A stretch of 33,225 nt of DNA from an uncultured Alphaproteobacteria bacterium (GTDB lineage: Bacteria; Pseudomonadota; Alphaproteobacteria; HIMB59; GCA-002718135), in assembly GCA_902635455.1 (NCBI GenBank), contig CACPNW010000012.1, positions 1 through 33,225 on the forward strand, given 5' to 3'. The notes below the pieces were generated by a model. The model did not search any database. It saw only the letters and a program-made list of their open reading frames with translations, and was not told where the DNA came from. Shown piece by piece: positions 1 to 8,227 of this stretch; positions within the stretch are counted from its first letter, which is position 1; each line of letters starts with the position of its first letter. The translations under genes and the position numbers were made by a program.

Positions 1-624
1 TTAGATGAGGGTGAAAAAATACCTACAAATTTAAGTGATTTTGATGCTATGTTTTGTATGGGTGGACCAATGGATACGTGGATGGAAGAAAGCTACCCAT
101 GGTTAAAAGAAGAAAAAGAAAAAATCAAATATTTTGTTGTTGATTTACAAAAACCTTATCTTGGCTTTTGTTTGGGATGTCAATTATTAGGCGAAGTTGT
201 AGGAGGAGAAGTTAAAAAATCAAATCCTCCAGAAATTGGAATCCTTGATGTTCAGATGCATAAAAGTCATCAAAGTGATATGTTATTTTGTGATTATAAA
301 TCAAATATAAAAGCATTACAGTGGCATAGTTATGAGGTAACTAATTTAGAGAATAACAAAGATGTTACATTAATAGCTTCATCAAATACAACAAAGTATC
401 AAATATTTAAGTATAAAAATAATGCTTACGGAATACAATTTCATATAGAAATTAAAAATGATACTGTTTCTCAATGGGGTTGTGTTCCAGAATATGAAAA
501 AGCACTTAATGATTCTTTAGGTGATGGTGCTTTAAATAAATTTGATGCGGAAGCTAAAAGTTGTATGGCTGATATGAATTTAAACGCAGAAATATTGTAT
601 AAAAATTTTAAAAAAATTTTATAA
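1..624 (+). CDS. Class I glutamine amidotransferase (GMP synthase-like), 5'-truncated
   Basis: The reading frame is open from base 1, so the gene begins upstream of the window and the first in-frame ATG at 49 is internal. The visible 207 codons hold the class I glutaminase core: a nucleophile elbow GFCLGCQLLG (first Cys is the expected nucleophile) and the His-x-Glu of QFHIEI. In this family the domain releases ammonia from glutamine or hydrolyses a gamma-glutamyl bond; single-domain members are often annotated as GMP synthase-like without a known acceptor. No synthetase domain follows, as the frame stops 1 base before the convergent dhaK stop. The Cys and His-Glu are seen; the substrate is unknown. 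A role in the adjacent sugar island is not indicated. Confidence 0.85.
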   Translation, partial: LDEGEKIPTNLSDFDAMFCMGGPMDTWMEESYPWLKEEKEKIKYFVVDLQKPYLGFCLGCQLLGEVVGGEVKKSNPPEIGILDVQMHKSHQSDMLFCDYKSNIKALQWHSYEVTNLENNKDVTLIASSNTTKYQIFKYKNNAYGIQFHIEIKNDTVSQWGCVPEYEKALNDSLGDGALNKFDAEAKSCMADMNLNAEILYKNFKKIL

Positions 625-1617
625 TTACATTTTCCATCTAAGAGCAGCCGTATAAACAGCTGAATCCCAGTGCTCAACTATATTTTCATCTAATTTAGTA
701 ATAGTAAAAGAACCTCCAGCCATATCAAGGGAAGTTGTGTAATTACCTACAATAGATCTGGAAACATTAATATTTTTTTCATTTAATAATTTTTGGCCAC
801 ATTCGAATAGTAAATATAATTCCATTAAAGGAGTTCCACCAAATCCATTAACGTGCATTAAAACTTTTTCTCCTTTATTTGGTTTAATGTCATCAAGTAT
901 TGTTTCAATTATTTCTTTACTTAATTCATTTGCACTTTTAATTTTCTCTCTTCTTCTTCCTGGTTCACCATGTATACCAACTCCGAATTCCATTTCATTG
1001 GGAGCAATATCAAATGTTGGTTTTCCTGCAGCAGGGACTGTACAACTGGTAAATGCAACACCCATCGATCCTGTCATTTTGTTCACATGATCACCAAAAT
1101 TTTTACATTCCTCTAAATTAGCACCGGTTTCAGCAAGACTACCAACTGTTTTTTCAACAATCATTGTTCCAGCTACACCTCTTCTTCCTGTGGTAAAAGT
1201 AGAATCTTCTACAGCAACATCATCGTTAACAATAATTGTAGCATGATCATGCTCAATCATATCTGCACCCATTTCAAAATTCATAATATCGCCAGAGTAA
1301 TTTTTAACTATAAATAATATTCCTTTTTCATTATGAACCTCATTTGCTGCAGCTTCCATCTGATCAGGTGTTGGAGCACTAAAAACTTGTCCAGGGCATG
1401 CAGCATCAAGCATTCCATACCCAACAAATCCTCCATGTAAAGGTTCATGTCCTGATCCTCCTCCAGAAATTAATGACACTTTTGGTTTGCTCGATTTATT
1501 AGCTCGAGCAATAAAATCAGGGGCATGATTAATTTTGATTATATCTGTGTGCGCTTTACCAAATCCAGAAAGACTTTCTGTCAAAATATTATCAATATTG
1601 TTAACGAATTTTTTCAT
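625..1617 (-). CDS. dhaK: Dihydroxyacetone kinase subunit DhaK (copy 1, canonical type)
   Basis: This 330-residue protein is full length for DhaK, the subunit that holds dihydroxyacetone (or a related short ketose) as a hemiaminal on a histidine. GGGSGHEP is at about 51-58 with H57, the NYSGD motif gives D110, and the covalent substrate His is H216 in GVGIHGEPG; these match H56, D109 and H218 of the E. coli enzyme. Its C-terminus (ALRWKM) also resembles the canonical E. coli-type DhaK. It lies 8 bases downstream of dhaL at the end of the transporter operon, so imported or oxidised substrate is probably phosphorylated here. No DhaM phosphotransferase subunit is present in the window, leaving the phosphate donor (ATP or a PTS) open. 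It may act on ketotetroses rather than dihydroxyacetone. Confidence 0.93.
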   Translation of the reverse strand: MKKFVNNIDNILTESLSGFGKAHTDIIKINHAPDFIARANKSSKPKVSLISGGGSGHEPLHGGFVGYGMLDAACPGQVFSAPTPDQMEAAANEVHNEKGILFIVKNYSGDIMNFEMGADMIEHDHATIIVNDDVAVEDSTFTTGRRGVAGTMIVEKTVGSLAETGANLEECKNFGDHVNKMTGSMGVAFTSCTVPAAGKPTFDIAPNEMEFGVGIHGEPGRRREKIKSANELSKEIIETILDDIKPNKGEKVLMHVNGFGGTPLMELYLLFECGQKLLNEKNINVSRSIVGNYTTSLDMAGGSFTITKLDENIVEHWDSAVYTAALRWKM

Positions 1618-1625
1618 AATGTGTC

Positions 1626-2249
1626 TTAATTTATAAACTGATTACAAACAGCATCAATAGCTAGTTGAGATGAACGAGCTCCGGGATCAATATGACCTTT
1701 AGATCTTTCACCTAAAAATGACGCCCTTCCCTTTGTTGCCAGCATATCTTTTGTCGATAACATTGATTTTTCAGCAACTTTTTTAACTTTATCCGCTACT
1801 ATTTTGCTGTTCTTTTCATTTTTACACTCACAAAGTATTTCTGATACTGGGATTAAAACGTCTAACATGGTTTTTTCTCCAGAGCCAGACTTCCCTCTCT
1901 TTTTCATTGCTTCGACACCTTCATAAAACATTTTTGCGATATTTTCCTGGTCAGTTGATTGGGAATTATAATTTTTAGCCATTCCAATTAGCAACGTTGC
2001 AAACAAAGCTCCTGAGGAACCTCCAACAGTTGTCATAATTTTCATACCAAGTTGCTTAAATACTTTATCGATAGGCTCACCAATTAATGATTCTCTAAGT
2101 TTGCTAATTTCTTCTAAACCTCTTAAAATATTAAATATATGATCTCCGTCTCCAATTTGTTGGTCTAGTCTTTCAATTTCTTCTTTATTATCAATAATAT
2201 TATTTTGAATTTTTTCTATTGAATCAAATATATTTTTTCCTTTCATCAT
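1626..2249 (-). CDS. dhaL: Dihydroxyacetone kinase subunit DhaL (copy 1)
   Basis: This 207-residue protein is the nucleotide-binding partner of DhaK. The Mg-nucleotide aspartates are in LDQQIGDGDH (D29, D34, D36), and GEKTMLDVLIP and the C-terminal HIDPGARS segment are typical of the family. The residue after GDGDH is Ile where most DhaL proteins, including the second copy in this window, have Gly; the effect is unknown. Its start overlaps the end of the SDR gene by 4 bases (ATGA), so the two are translationally coupled. The usual ATP-dependent versus PTS-dependent distinction cannot be made from sequence alone, but no dhaM lies nearby. Confidence 0.92.
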   Translation of the reverse strand: MMKGKNIFDSIEKIQNNIIDNKEEIERLDQQIGDGDHIFNILRGLEEISKLRESLIGEPIDKVFKQLGMKIMTTVGGSSGALFATLLIGMAKNYNSQSTDQENIAKMFYEGVEAMKKRGKSGSGEKTMLDVLIPVSEILCECKNEKNSKIVADKVKKVAEKSMLSTKDMLATKGRASFLGERSKGHIDPGARSSQLAIDAVCNQFIN

Positions 2250-2992
2250 AAACTCATTCCTCCGTCAATATTGTAGATAGAACCAGTTACGAATGAAGAT
2301 CTGTCGCTTAATAAAAAAGCAACTAAATCAGAAATTTCTTCTGGTTTGCCTACCCTGCCAATAATTTGACGAGAATTAAAATCCTTTCTGCTTTGTTTTG
2401 GATTTTTAGAATTCAAAACTCTTTTTCTCCAAGTTGGTGTATCAACTGTACCTGGACAAATAGCATTACATCTAATTCCTTTTTTTGCGAAATCAACTGC
2501 AATAGATTTAGTCAATCCTATAATACCAGCTTTTGTAACAGAATAAGCAAACCTTCTAGGAACACCTTTTATCGAGGAAGCAACAGAAGAAATATTAACA
2601 ATTGAACCCTTTTTTTGTTTAAGAAATGTGGGTATAAAATATTTTGTCATTATAAAAACTGAACTTAAATTAGTATTTATTGAATGTTCCCATTCCTCAT
2701 AATCACAATCTATTATATTTCCTTGTGGGACTATTCCTGCACAATTAACAAGTCCATCTATTTTTAAAACATTTGAAAGTTTTGAGCTAACTTCTTCATA
2801 GTTAGTACAATCAATGTGTTTAACTATTAAATTTTTTTTCAATTTAAGTTTTAATTTATTTATTGATTTTTTATCTTTATCAATACCAATTACTGTTGCG
2901 CCTTGCTTAGCAAGCATTATAGATGCAGCTCTACCAATTCCATTCCCACAGCCAGTGATTGCTATAAATTTATTTTTTAAGCTAAATTGCAT
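2246..2992 (-). CDS. SDR-family dehydrogenase
   Basis: This is a classical short-chain dehydrogenase/reductase of 248 residues. It has the N-terminal cofactor motif TGCGNGIG, the NCAG motif, a catalytic Ser in INISSVASS and Tyr/Lys in YSVTK. The C-terminal stretch (CPGTVDTPTW, then GRVGKPEEI and IDGGMSL) resembles the subfamily that contains 2-keto-3-deoxy-L-fuconate dehydrogenase and DHRS6-type enzymes. It probably oxidises a hydroxyl of the imported polyol or sugar to a ketone with NAD(P). It is the first metabolic gene after the transporter genes and overlaps dhaL. The exact substrate cannot be read from the sequence. Confidence 0.88.
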   Translation of the reverse strand: MQFSLKNKFIAITGCGNGIGRAASIMLAKQGATVIGIDKDKKSINKLKLKLKKNLIVKHIDCTNYEEVSSKLSNVLKIDGLVNCAGIVPQGNIIDCDYEEWEHSINTNLSSVFIMTKYFIPTFLKQKKGSIVNISSVASSIKGVPRRFAYSVTKAGIIGLTKSIAVDFAKKGIRCNAICPGTVDTPTWRKRVLNSKNPKQSRKDFNSRQIIGRVGKPEEISDLVAFLLSDRSSFVTGSIYNIDGGMSL

Positions 2993-3042
2993 AATTAAAA
3001 CAATTATAAATTATGATTTTAATTCCACTTATATCACAATAA

Positions 3043-3351
3043 CTATCTTGAGCTTGCAAGATACCAAGAGTATAGTTCAGCAGAACCTACAGCTAGTATT
3101 GCTACAATTATTAAAATTATGAAAATAATAATTGCAATTTTAATTAGTTGGGAAGGTTTTACACCTTCAACGCATAGTGGAACTAAATTAAAAGAGAGTC
3201 CTCCAACTACTACTGCTATACAACCTATGCTATATAAGCTCATTGAAAATGGCTGAAACAAAAAAACTAATGAAAGAATACTAAAACCAACTATAGCTCT
3301 TTCAACTACTTTGGCTTGTTTTTTTGAAAGACCTTCGCTTTGTTTACTCAT
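3043..3351 (-). CDS. Small three-helix membrane protein of the ABC transporter operon
   Basis: I do not recognise a named family for this 102-residue protein. A charged N-terminus (about residues 1-19) is followed by three hydrophobic segments at about 22-42, 43-62 and 69-92, the last very rich in Ile. The start overlaps the end of the upstream ABC ATPase by 8 bases, so it is translated with the transporter. Rhizobial glycerol-type importers (glpSTPQUV) also carry a small membrane gene of unknown role, but that resemblance is of position and size, not of sequence that I can confirm. It could be an accessory subunit of the importer. The coding call rests on overlap, length and composition. Confidence 0.78.
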   Translation of the reverse strand: MSKQSEGLSKKQAKVVERAIVGFSILSLVFLFQPFSMSLYSIGCIAVVVGGLSFNLVPLCVEGVKPSQLIKIAIIIFIILIIVAILAVGSAELYSWYLASSR

Positions 3352-4432
3352 TTCTAATTACCTCTCCGTCTTTATTAAATAGGTGCACCTGACCTTTTTT
3401 TGGTTTTAGATTAATATTATCTCCAATACTTAACTTGCTTGACCTACTTTGAACAGATCTGAAAGTAAATTCATTAATTTTTACATGAACTAAAATTTCA
3501 GAACCCATATTTTCAATTAGCTCTATTTTACCAGAAAAATTATCTGGGGCATTATTGTCAACAAGTTCGAAGCTTCTTGGTCTAATACCAATAAAATAAT
3601 TATCGTTTTTATCTACGCTCAAAGGAGTTTTAAAATCAATTTCTACTTCTTGTTCTAAAACTTTTATTTTAATTATTGATGAATTAATTTCACTAATATT
3701 ACAGTCTAATATATTCATCTGCGGAGTTCCTATAAATCCAGCTACAAAAGTATTATTTGGTTTAGCAAAAATATCATGCGGTGATGAGACTTGCTCAATT
3801 AAACCATCTCTCATAACGGCGATTTTGGTTGCCATTGTAAGTGCTTCTAATTGATCGTGTGTTACAATAACTGTAGCTTTTTTTAAATCAGATAAAACTT
3901 CTTTTATCTGACCTCTCATTTGCTCTCTTAATTGTACATCAAGTCTACTTAATGGTTCATCAAATAAAAAACACTCTGGGTCCCTTATAATAGCACGTCC
4001 GACAGCTACTCTTTGTTTTTCTCCTTCTGCTAGTTGATGAGGCTTTCTGTTAACTATATCTTTTAATTGAAGGATATCTGCAACTTCTAAAATTTTTTTC
4101 TTAACTTCTTCATCTGATAAATTTTCTGCATGAAGAGGGTTAGCTAAATTTTCAGCTACTGTTAAACTTGGGTAAAGTGCATAAAACTGAAATGCCATTG
4201 CTAAATTTCTATCGCGAGTTTCAAGATTATTAACATTTTTATCGCCAATAAATATATCTCCAGATGTTGCTACTTCAAGACCAGCAACCATTCTTAGAGT
4301 TGTTGTTTTGCCACATCCAGAAGGTCCTAATAAGCAAAGAACTTCGTTTTCCTCAACTTTAAGCGAGACATTGTCTACTGCAACTAGATCTCCAAATGAT
4401 TTAGTTAGATTTTGTAATTCAATAGTAGCCAT
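3344..4432 (-). CDS. ABC importer ATPase, MalK/GlpT-like, with degenerate signature motif
   Basis: This 362-residue ATPase has the MalK/UgpC layout: a nucleotide-binding domain to about 235, then a C-terminal beta-rich regulatory domain. Walker A is GPSGCGKT (36-43), the Q-loop glutamine is Q82, Walker B ends in D158-E159, and the H-loop histidine is H192 (VTHDQLEA). The ABC signature, normally LSGGQ, reads LAEGE (134-138), so the Ser and first Gly that contact the gamma-phosphate of the partner site are gone. The second ATPase at 8228-9310 has the opposite defect, which suggests a heterodimer. Its start codon touches the permease stop and its end overlaps the small membrane gene. Rhizobial GlpT is the closest well-described analogue known to me. 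Confidence 0.92.
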   Translation of the reverse strand: MATIELQNLTKSFGDLVAVDNVSLKVEENEVLCLLGPSGCGKTTTLRMVAGLEVATSGDIFIGDKNVNNLETRDRNLAMAFQFYALYPSLTVAENLANPLHAENLSDEEVKKKILEVADILQLKDIVNRKPHQLAEGEKQRVAVGRAIIRDPECFLFDEPLSRLDVQLREQMRGQIKEVLSDLKKATVIVTHDQLEALTMATKIAVMRDGLIEQVSSPHDIFAKPNNTFVAGFIGTPQMNILDCNISEINSSIIKIKVLEQEVEIDFKTPLSVDKNDNYFIGIRPRSFELVDNNAPDNFSGKIELIENMGSEILVHVKINEFTFRSVQSRSSKLSIGDNINLKPKKGQVHLFNKDGEVIRNE

Positions 4433-5295
4433 TATTTTTTAATTGTTCCAAAGGTTACACCTCTTAGAAGTTGGTTTTGAAGAAGATACGTAATTAGGAA
4501 AATTGGAATTATAAATAAGCATATCATAGCTGCAAGCAGTCCATAATCTACATTAATTTCCCCTCCAATTGTCCTTGCCATTGCTGGCGGCATTGTTCTT
4601 GTTAATTTATTTGTTAGCAATAATGAAAATAAAAATTCATTCCAAGTTAATATCAAAGCAAAAACAGATGTGGCTGCTAATCCGGCATATACTTGAGGAA
4701 TACAGACGCCAAAGAAAACAGATCTTTCAGAAGCGCCATCCATTCTTGATGCATCTTCAATCTCAGTATTTAATTCATCAAAGAAGCTTTTCATCATCCA
4801 AATTGAAAAAGGCAGATTAAAGGCTGTATACATAAGTATAATACCTGTATAGGTACCAGCTAGGCCTGTAATTCTAAATATTAAAAAAATTGGCACTATA
4901 ACTATTATTGGCGGTAGCATTCTTGTAGTCAAAATAATAAACAAATAGGTATCATTACCTCTAAGAGGATGTCTTGAAAATCCGTAAGCTGCTATAGTTC
5001 CAATTATTAATGCAAGTAAAACACTCATTCCAGAAATATAAATACTATTAAAGAAATATACATGGAAACCAGTAGCAACATATTCTGTGCTATTGGACAT
5101 ACTTCTAAAAAATATGTGATAAAAATTTTCAAAAGTTGGTGTAAAAAACCACTTCGGTGGTGTTGCAAGAGTATCGCTTCTTGATCTAAATGCTGTTAAA
5201 ATTATAAAAAGAACAGGAAAAAAATATATGAAAGCTACAACACTAGCTAATGATGTCCAAAGCCAGCCAGCATGACCTATTGCTCTTTTTTTCAT
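4432..5295 (-). CDS. ABC transporter permease (MalG/UgpE/GlpQ-like)
   Basis: This is a 287-residue inner-membrane permease of the carbohydrate uptake CUT1 type with about six hydrophobic segments. The cytoplasmic EAA loop that docks on the ATPase is EDASRMDGASERSVFFGVCIP (near residue 190), with the family's conserved DGA and Pro. The N-terminus is a single transmembrane helix followed by a long periplasmic stretch, as in MalG-type subunits. It overlaps the upstream permease by 4 bases and abuts the ATPase, so all three are probably made in fixed ratio. It forms the membrane channel with the partner at 5292-6200. Confidence 0.92.
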   Translation of the reverse strand: MKKRAIGHAGWLWTSLASVVAFIYFFPVLFIILTAFRSRSDTLATPPKWFFTPTFENFYHIFFRSMSNSTEYVATGFHVYFFNSIYISGMSVLLALIIGTIAAYGFSRHPLRGNDTYLFIILTTRMLPPIIVIVPIFLIFRITGLAGTYTGIILMYTAFNLPFSIWMMKSFFDELNTEIEDASRMDGASERSVFFGVCIPQVYAGLAATSVFALILTWNEFLFSLLLTNKLTRTMPPAMARTIGGEINVDYGLLAAMICLFIIPIFLITYLLQNQLLRGVTFGTIKK

Positions 5296-6200
5296 ATTTC
5301 TTCACTTTCTCTTTGCTTGATTACATATAAATATAAGCTTGTTAATACAATGACTGCAAACAATAAAATATAACCCATTGCAGCTGAATTACTTGTTCTG
5401 AAGAATTGGAAAGCAGTTCGATAAACTAAAACACCAATTGTTTCAGTTGCTGTTCCAGGACCACCATTTGTTAAAATAAATACTAAATCAAAAATCTTAA
5501 CTGTTTCAATTGTTCTAAATAAGACTGCAAGTAACAATAGGCTTCTAACATATGGAAAAGTAATAGTAGTAAATTTTCTCCACCAACTCATCCTATCTAT
5601 TTCAGCAGCTTCATATAAATGTTTAGGTACGCTTACCAGGCCGGCTAAAACAAGTAACATAACAAAAGGAGTCCATTGCCAAGCATCTGCAAAAATAACA
5701 CCTATAAGTGCTCCAGCAGGTGTTGCTAATAAAACGTACATCTCGCCCGTAATAAATGATTGTACAAATTGACTTAGTAGACCAAATTCAGGCTCATAAA
5801 ATAATTTGAAATAAATTGCTACAGCAACATTGCTTAACATCATAGGGGCTAACACAAACATAAGAAGAATTTTTCTTAGTGGAAATTGTGAAGCGAATAA
5901 AAGAGCTAATAGAAATCCTAAAACCATTTGTACTCCTACACTACCTGCTACTATGATTGCTGTAGTTTGAAGTGATTCCCAAATATTGTCTTTGGTTAAA
6001 ACTTTTTCGTAACTATAAAACCAACTAAACTTTGGAAGCTTTAAAGTATTTGCCCTGTATTTGAAAAAACTTAGACCAAAAGACCACATTAATGGAATAA
6101 TGTTTACAAGTAATAATACAGTGATAGCTGGTGCTATGAGCATGGGACCTCTTCTTTTAGGATCCATAAACCAGGCAAGAAATCCGCTACTTCTATTCAT
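5292..6200 (-). CDS. ABC transporter permease (MalF/UgpA/GlpP-like)
   Basis: This is a 302-residue permease with about six membrane segments and the EAA-loop signature YEAAEIDRMSWWRKFTTITFP (near residues 197-217). It is the MalF/UgpA-type partner of the downstream permease, with which it overlaps by 4 bases. It is separated from the upstream binding-protein gene by 70 bases that hold a strong hairpin, so its expression is probably lower than that of the binding protein. The start is preceded by only a weak ribosome-binding sequence. Substrate specificity cannot be read from the permease itself. Confidence 0.92.
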   Translation of the reverse strand: MNRSSGFLAWFMDPKRRGPMLIAPAITVLLLVNIIPLMWSFGLSFFKYRANTLKLPKFSWFYSYEKVLTKDNIWESLQTTAIIVAGSVGVQMVLGFLLALLFASQFPLRKILLMFVLAPMMLSNVAVAIYFKLFYEPEFGLLSQFVQSFITGEMYVLLATPAGALIGVIFADAWQWTPFVMLLVLAGLVSVPKHLYEAAEIDRMSWWRKFTTITFPYVRSLLLLAVLFRTIETVKIFDLVFILTNGGPGTATETIGVLVYRTAFQFFRTSNSAAMGYILLFAVIVLTSLYLYVIKQRESEEI

Positions 6201-6230
6201 AATGTTTAATCTTTATAGGGTAATTTAAGC

Positions 6231-6260
6231 AAAAAGCCCAATAAGTTTATTGGGCTTTTT
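6231..6260 (-). terminator. Intercistronic terminator-like hairpin between binding protein and permeases
   Basis: The arms AAAAAGCCCAATAA (6231-6244) and TTATTGGGCTTTTT (6247-6260) are perfectly complementary, with a G+C core and a run of T on either strand, so the element would be active in both directions. It sits 10 bases beyond the stop of the binding-protein gene and 30 bases before the permease start, both on the minus strand. In ABC operons such elements commonly cut read-through so that the binding protein is made in excess. No new promoter is evident after it, so partial rather than full termination is inferred. Confidence 0.85.
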
Positions 6261-6270
6261 AAAATAAAAT

Positions 6271-7698
6271 TTATTGGATTCTATCAACTTCTTCCAACAG
6301 CTCTTGTTGGAATTCAGCAATATTATCCAAGGTTGTTTTAGCATCTTGTTGACCAGTAATTGCTTTGTCAAACTCTTCTTGTTGTTGAGTTAATAATTCA
6401 AAGAATTCTGGAATGTGCCATACATCTTTCTGCCAGTCCATACTTGCTACATATGCAGCATTCCATGGAGCTAGTGCGTTATAGCCATCTGAGTAGATAA
6501 TACTCTTCATACAGCTTTGACCACCAGCCTTAACAGCTGCAATTTGCACATCATAAGATAACCACCATTTAATAACTCTAAATGACGCTTCAATTTCATC
6601 ATCTGTCATCCAAGTAGTCATAACAAATGGCTGACCACCAAGATTTGCCCAACGAGAAATTGTACCATCAGCTTGCATAGTTCCTGGCTGACGAGCATAT
6701 CCTGTAATATCATTAACTTTTGATAATTTAGGATCTACAACTGGAGCTCCTAAACCAACCCAGTTAATCATTGATGCAATTTTACCTTCTAAATAAAGCG
6801 CTTGCATTTCAAAGATACCCATACCACCTGTTTTGTGAGAAGGGTGCATTGTTCCAAGAAGGTCAAGATATTTAGTTAATGCTTGAACGTTGATATCAGA
6901 ATTTACAACACCAACAGCTTGAGCATCAGGTTGTTGATCTTCTCTCCAAATGTCTCCTCCATATTGCCAGAAGAAACCATTAATTTGCATTGAAGAAAAG
7001 TCATAAGCTTTACCTGCTTGATATGTTACGCCATACATATCATCTTCAAGCGGTTTTCCAGCCATCATCTCACCTTTTTTACGAGTTAAGAATTCGTTGA
7101 TTTCGAAGATATCATCCCAAACAACAATTTCCCAATCCGCATAAGTACAAGGAAGTTTTTTTCCATATTTTGCTCTAAATGCTGCATTCTCATCAGGATT
7201 ACAGAAAATATCTGTTCTATAGAAATTTACATAGTTATCCGGAAATTGTGGAAAACCATAATAGTTCTCACTCTTATAAGGATAAGTTGTGTAACCTTCT
7301 TTATATCCTTGATGCATATCATCAAATATTGCCTGAAGTTCAGGATCAGCATCAATATATTTGTTTAACTTTTGGAAATATCCACCTTCAATGAATGCAC
7401 CTAGCCATTGGCTATCAGAAACAATCATATTATACTTTTCTTCTCCAGAAGTTAGAGATGCAGCTACGTTAGTGTAAAAAGTATCCCAAGGAATAAAGTC
7501 CAGAGTTAACTTAACCTCCATGTCATCTGACTGAGGGTAGTTAGAATTAAAGTACTCTTGCATGAAACGTGTTGGAGGCCAATCAGGCGCTGCCATTATA
7601 ATTTCAACTGTTTTAGACTGAACAGCTTTTGAAACTCCAATTGAAAAAACAATAGAAGCCAAAAATACAAGAAGCAATTTTTTCGTTAAATTTAACAT
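6271..7698 (-). CDS. ABC transporter periplasmic substrate-binding protein
   Basis: This 475-residue protein has a clear secretion signal: Lys-rich start, hydrophobic core LLLVFLASIVFSIGV and a likely cut after SKA (about residue 25). It is somewhat longer than maltose-binding-type proteins and has many aromatic residues, as usual for carbohydrate binders. Two cysteines (in IFCNPDE and KLPCTYADW, about 18 apart) could form a disulfide; the same stretch occurs in rhizobial polyol/sugar binding proteins as I remember them. The first gene of the operon, it starts behind a strong ribosome-binding site (GGAGG) and faces the regulator at 7841. The ligand is unknown; a polyol or small sugar is inferred from the neighbours. 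Confidence 0.92.
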   Translation of the reverse strand: MLNLTKKLLLVFLASIVFSIGVSKAVQSKTVEIIMAAPDWPPTRFMQEYFNSNYPQSDDMEVKLTLDFIPWDTFYTNVAASLTSGEEKYNMIVSDSQWLGAFIEGGYFQKLNKYIDADPELQAIFDDMHQGYKEGYTTYPYKSENYYGFPQFPDNYVNFYRTDIFCNPDENAAFRAKYGKKLPCTYADWEIVVWDDIFEINEFLTRKKGEMMAGKPLEDDMYGVTYQAGKAYDFSSMQINGFFWQYGGDIWREDQQPDAQAVGVVNSDINVQALTKYLDLLGTMHPSHKTGGMGIFEMQALYLEGKIASMINWVGLGAPVVDPKLSKVNDITGYARQPGTMQADGTISRWANLGGQPFVMTTWMTDDEIEASFRVIKWWLSYDVQIAAVKAGGQSCMKSIIYSDGYNALAPWNAAYVASMDWQKDVWHIPEFFELLTQQQEEFDKAITGQQDAKTTLDNIAEFQQELLEEVDRIQ

Positions 7699-7740
7699 TT
7701 TACCTCCTATAAAATAAATTTATTTAAACACAGTAAATCA

Positions 7741-7761
7741 TATATTTCTACTAAAAATATA
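7741..7761. promoter_or_regulatory. Candidate operator: inverted repeat in the divergent regulator/transporter spacer
   Basis: TATATTT (7741-7747) and AAATATA (7755-7761) are perfect inverted arms around a 7-base spacer, in the 142-base gap between the divergently transcribed binding protein and winged-helix regulator. A dimeric MarR-type protein would bind such a dyad. The arms are pure A+T in A+T-rich DNA, so chance is a real alternative. Confidence 0.3.
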
Positions 7762-7840
7762 AAGATTCTTTATATATATTATGAAAAAAGATGTTTTTTT
7801 GGTTATATATGTTCTTATTAGGTAATCCGCTAAGTATTTT

Positions 7841-8227
7841 ATGTTTGAAACTACAATAAAAAAATTTCTAAAACGAGAAATTAAACAATTTGATGAATCT
7901 CAAGATGAAACAAATAACGCTTTGAATTATTTTAGAAGATCAAGAATACATTGGTTGTATTTGTTAAATCTATTAAATGCTCATTATACAAATGAAGTTA
8001 TTACAAAAAGTGATTTAATACACAAAATACAAGTATCTCACATTACTATTCTAAAATATATTCAAGAAACAATCGATCTTGGTATTATCACAGAAGAAAG
8101 GTCAAAAACTGATAGACGAAAGGTTATTCTTAAACCATCACAAGAATTATTAAAATCATTTGAAGAATTTTTTTACGAAGAAACAAGAGTGCTAAAAAAT
8201 TTATTTGATGAAAGACAACAGGACTAA
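7841..8227 (+). CDS. MarR-like winged-helix transcription regulator
   Basis: This 128-residue protein has a helix-rich N-terminus, a helix-turn-helix at about 60-85 (ITKSDLIHKIQVSHITILKY) and a basic wing, SKTDRRKVI, a typical MarR-like arrangement, ending in a long C-terminal helix. It is transcribed away from the binding-protein gene and convergent, end to end, with the second ATPase gene. It therefore lies exactly between the two halves of the transporter system and is the obvious candidate to control one or both. No sensor domain is visible, so the inducer, if any, would bind in the dimer interface. The fold class is moderately sure; the MarR family name is less so. Confidence 0.75.
   Translation: MFETTIKKFLKREIKQFDESQDETNNALNYFRRSRIHWLYLLNLLNAHYTNEVITKSDLIHKIQVSHITILKYIQETIDLGIITEERSKTDRRKVILKPSQELLKSFEEFFYEETRVLKNLFDERQQD

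Noticed and set aside
3043-3351. Reading the small membrane protein as DUF2160
   Set aside because: Position and size fit, but its N-terminus and helix pattern do not match the DUF2160 sequences I remember, so no family name is given.
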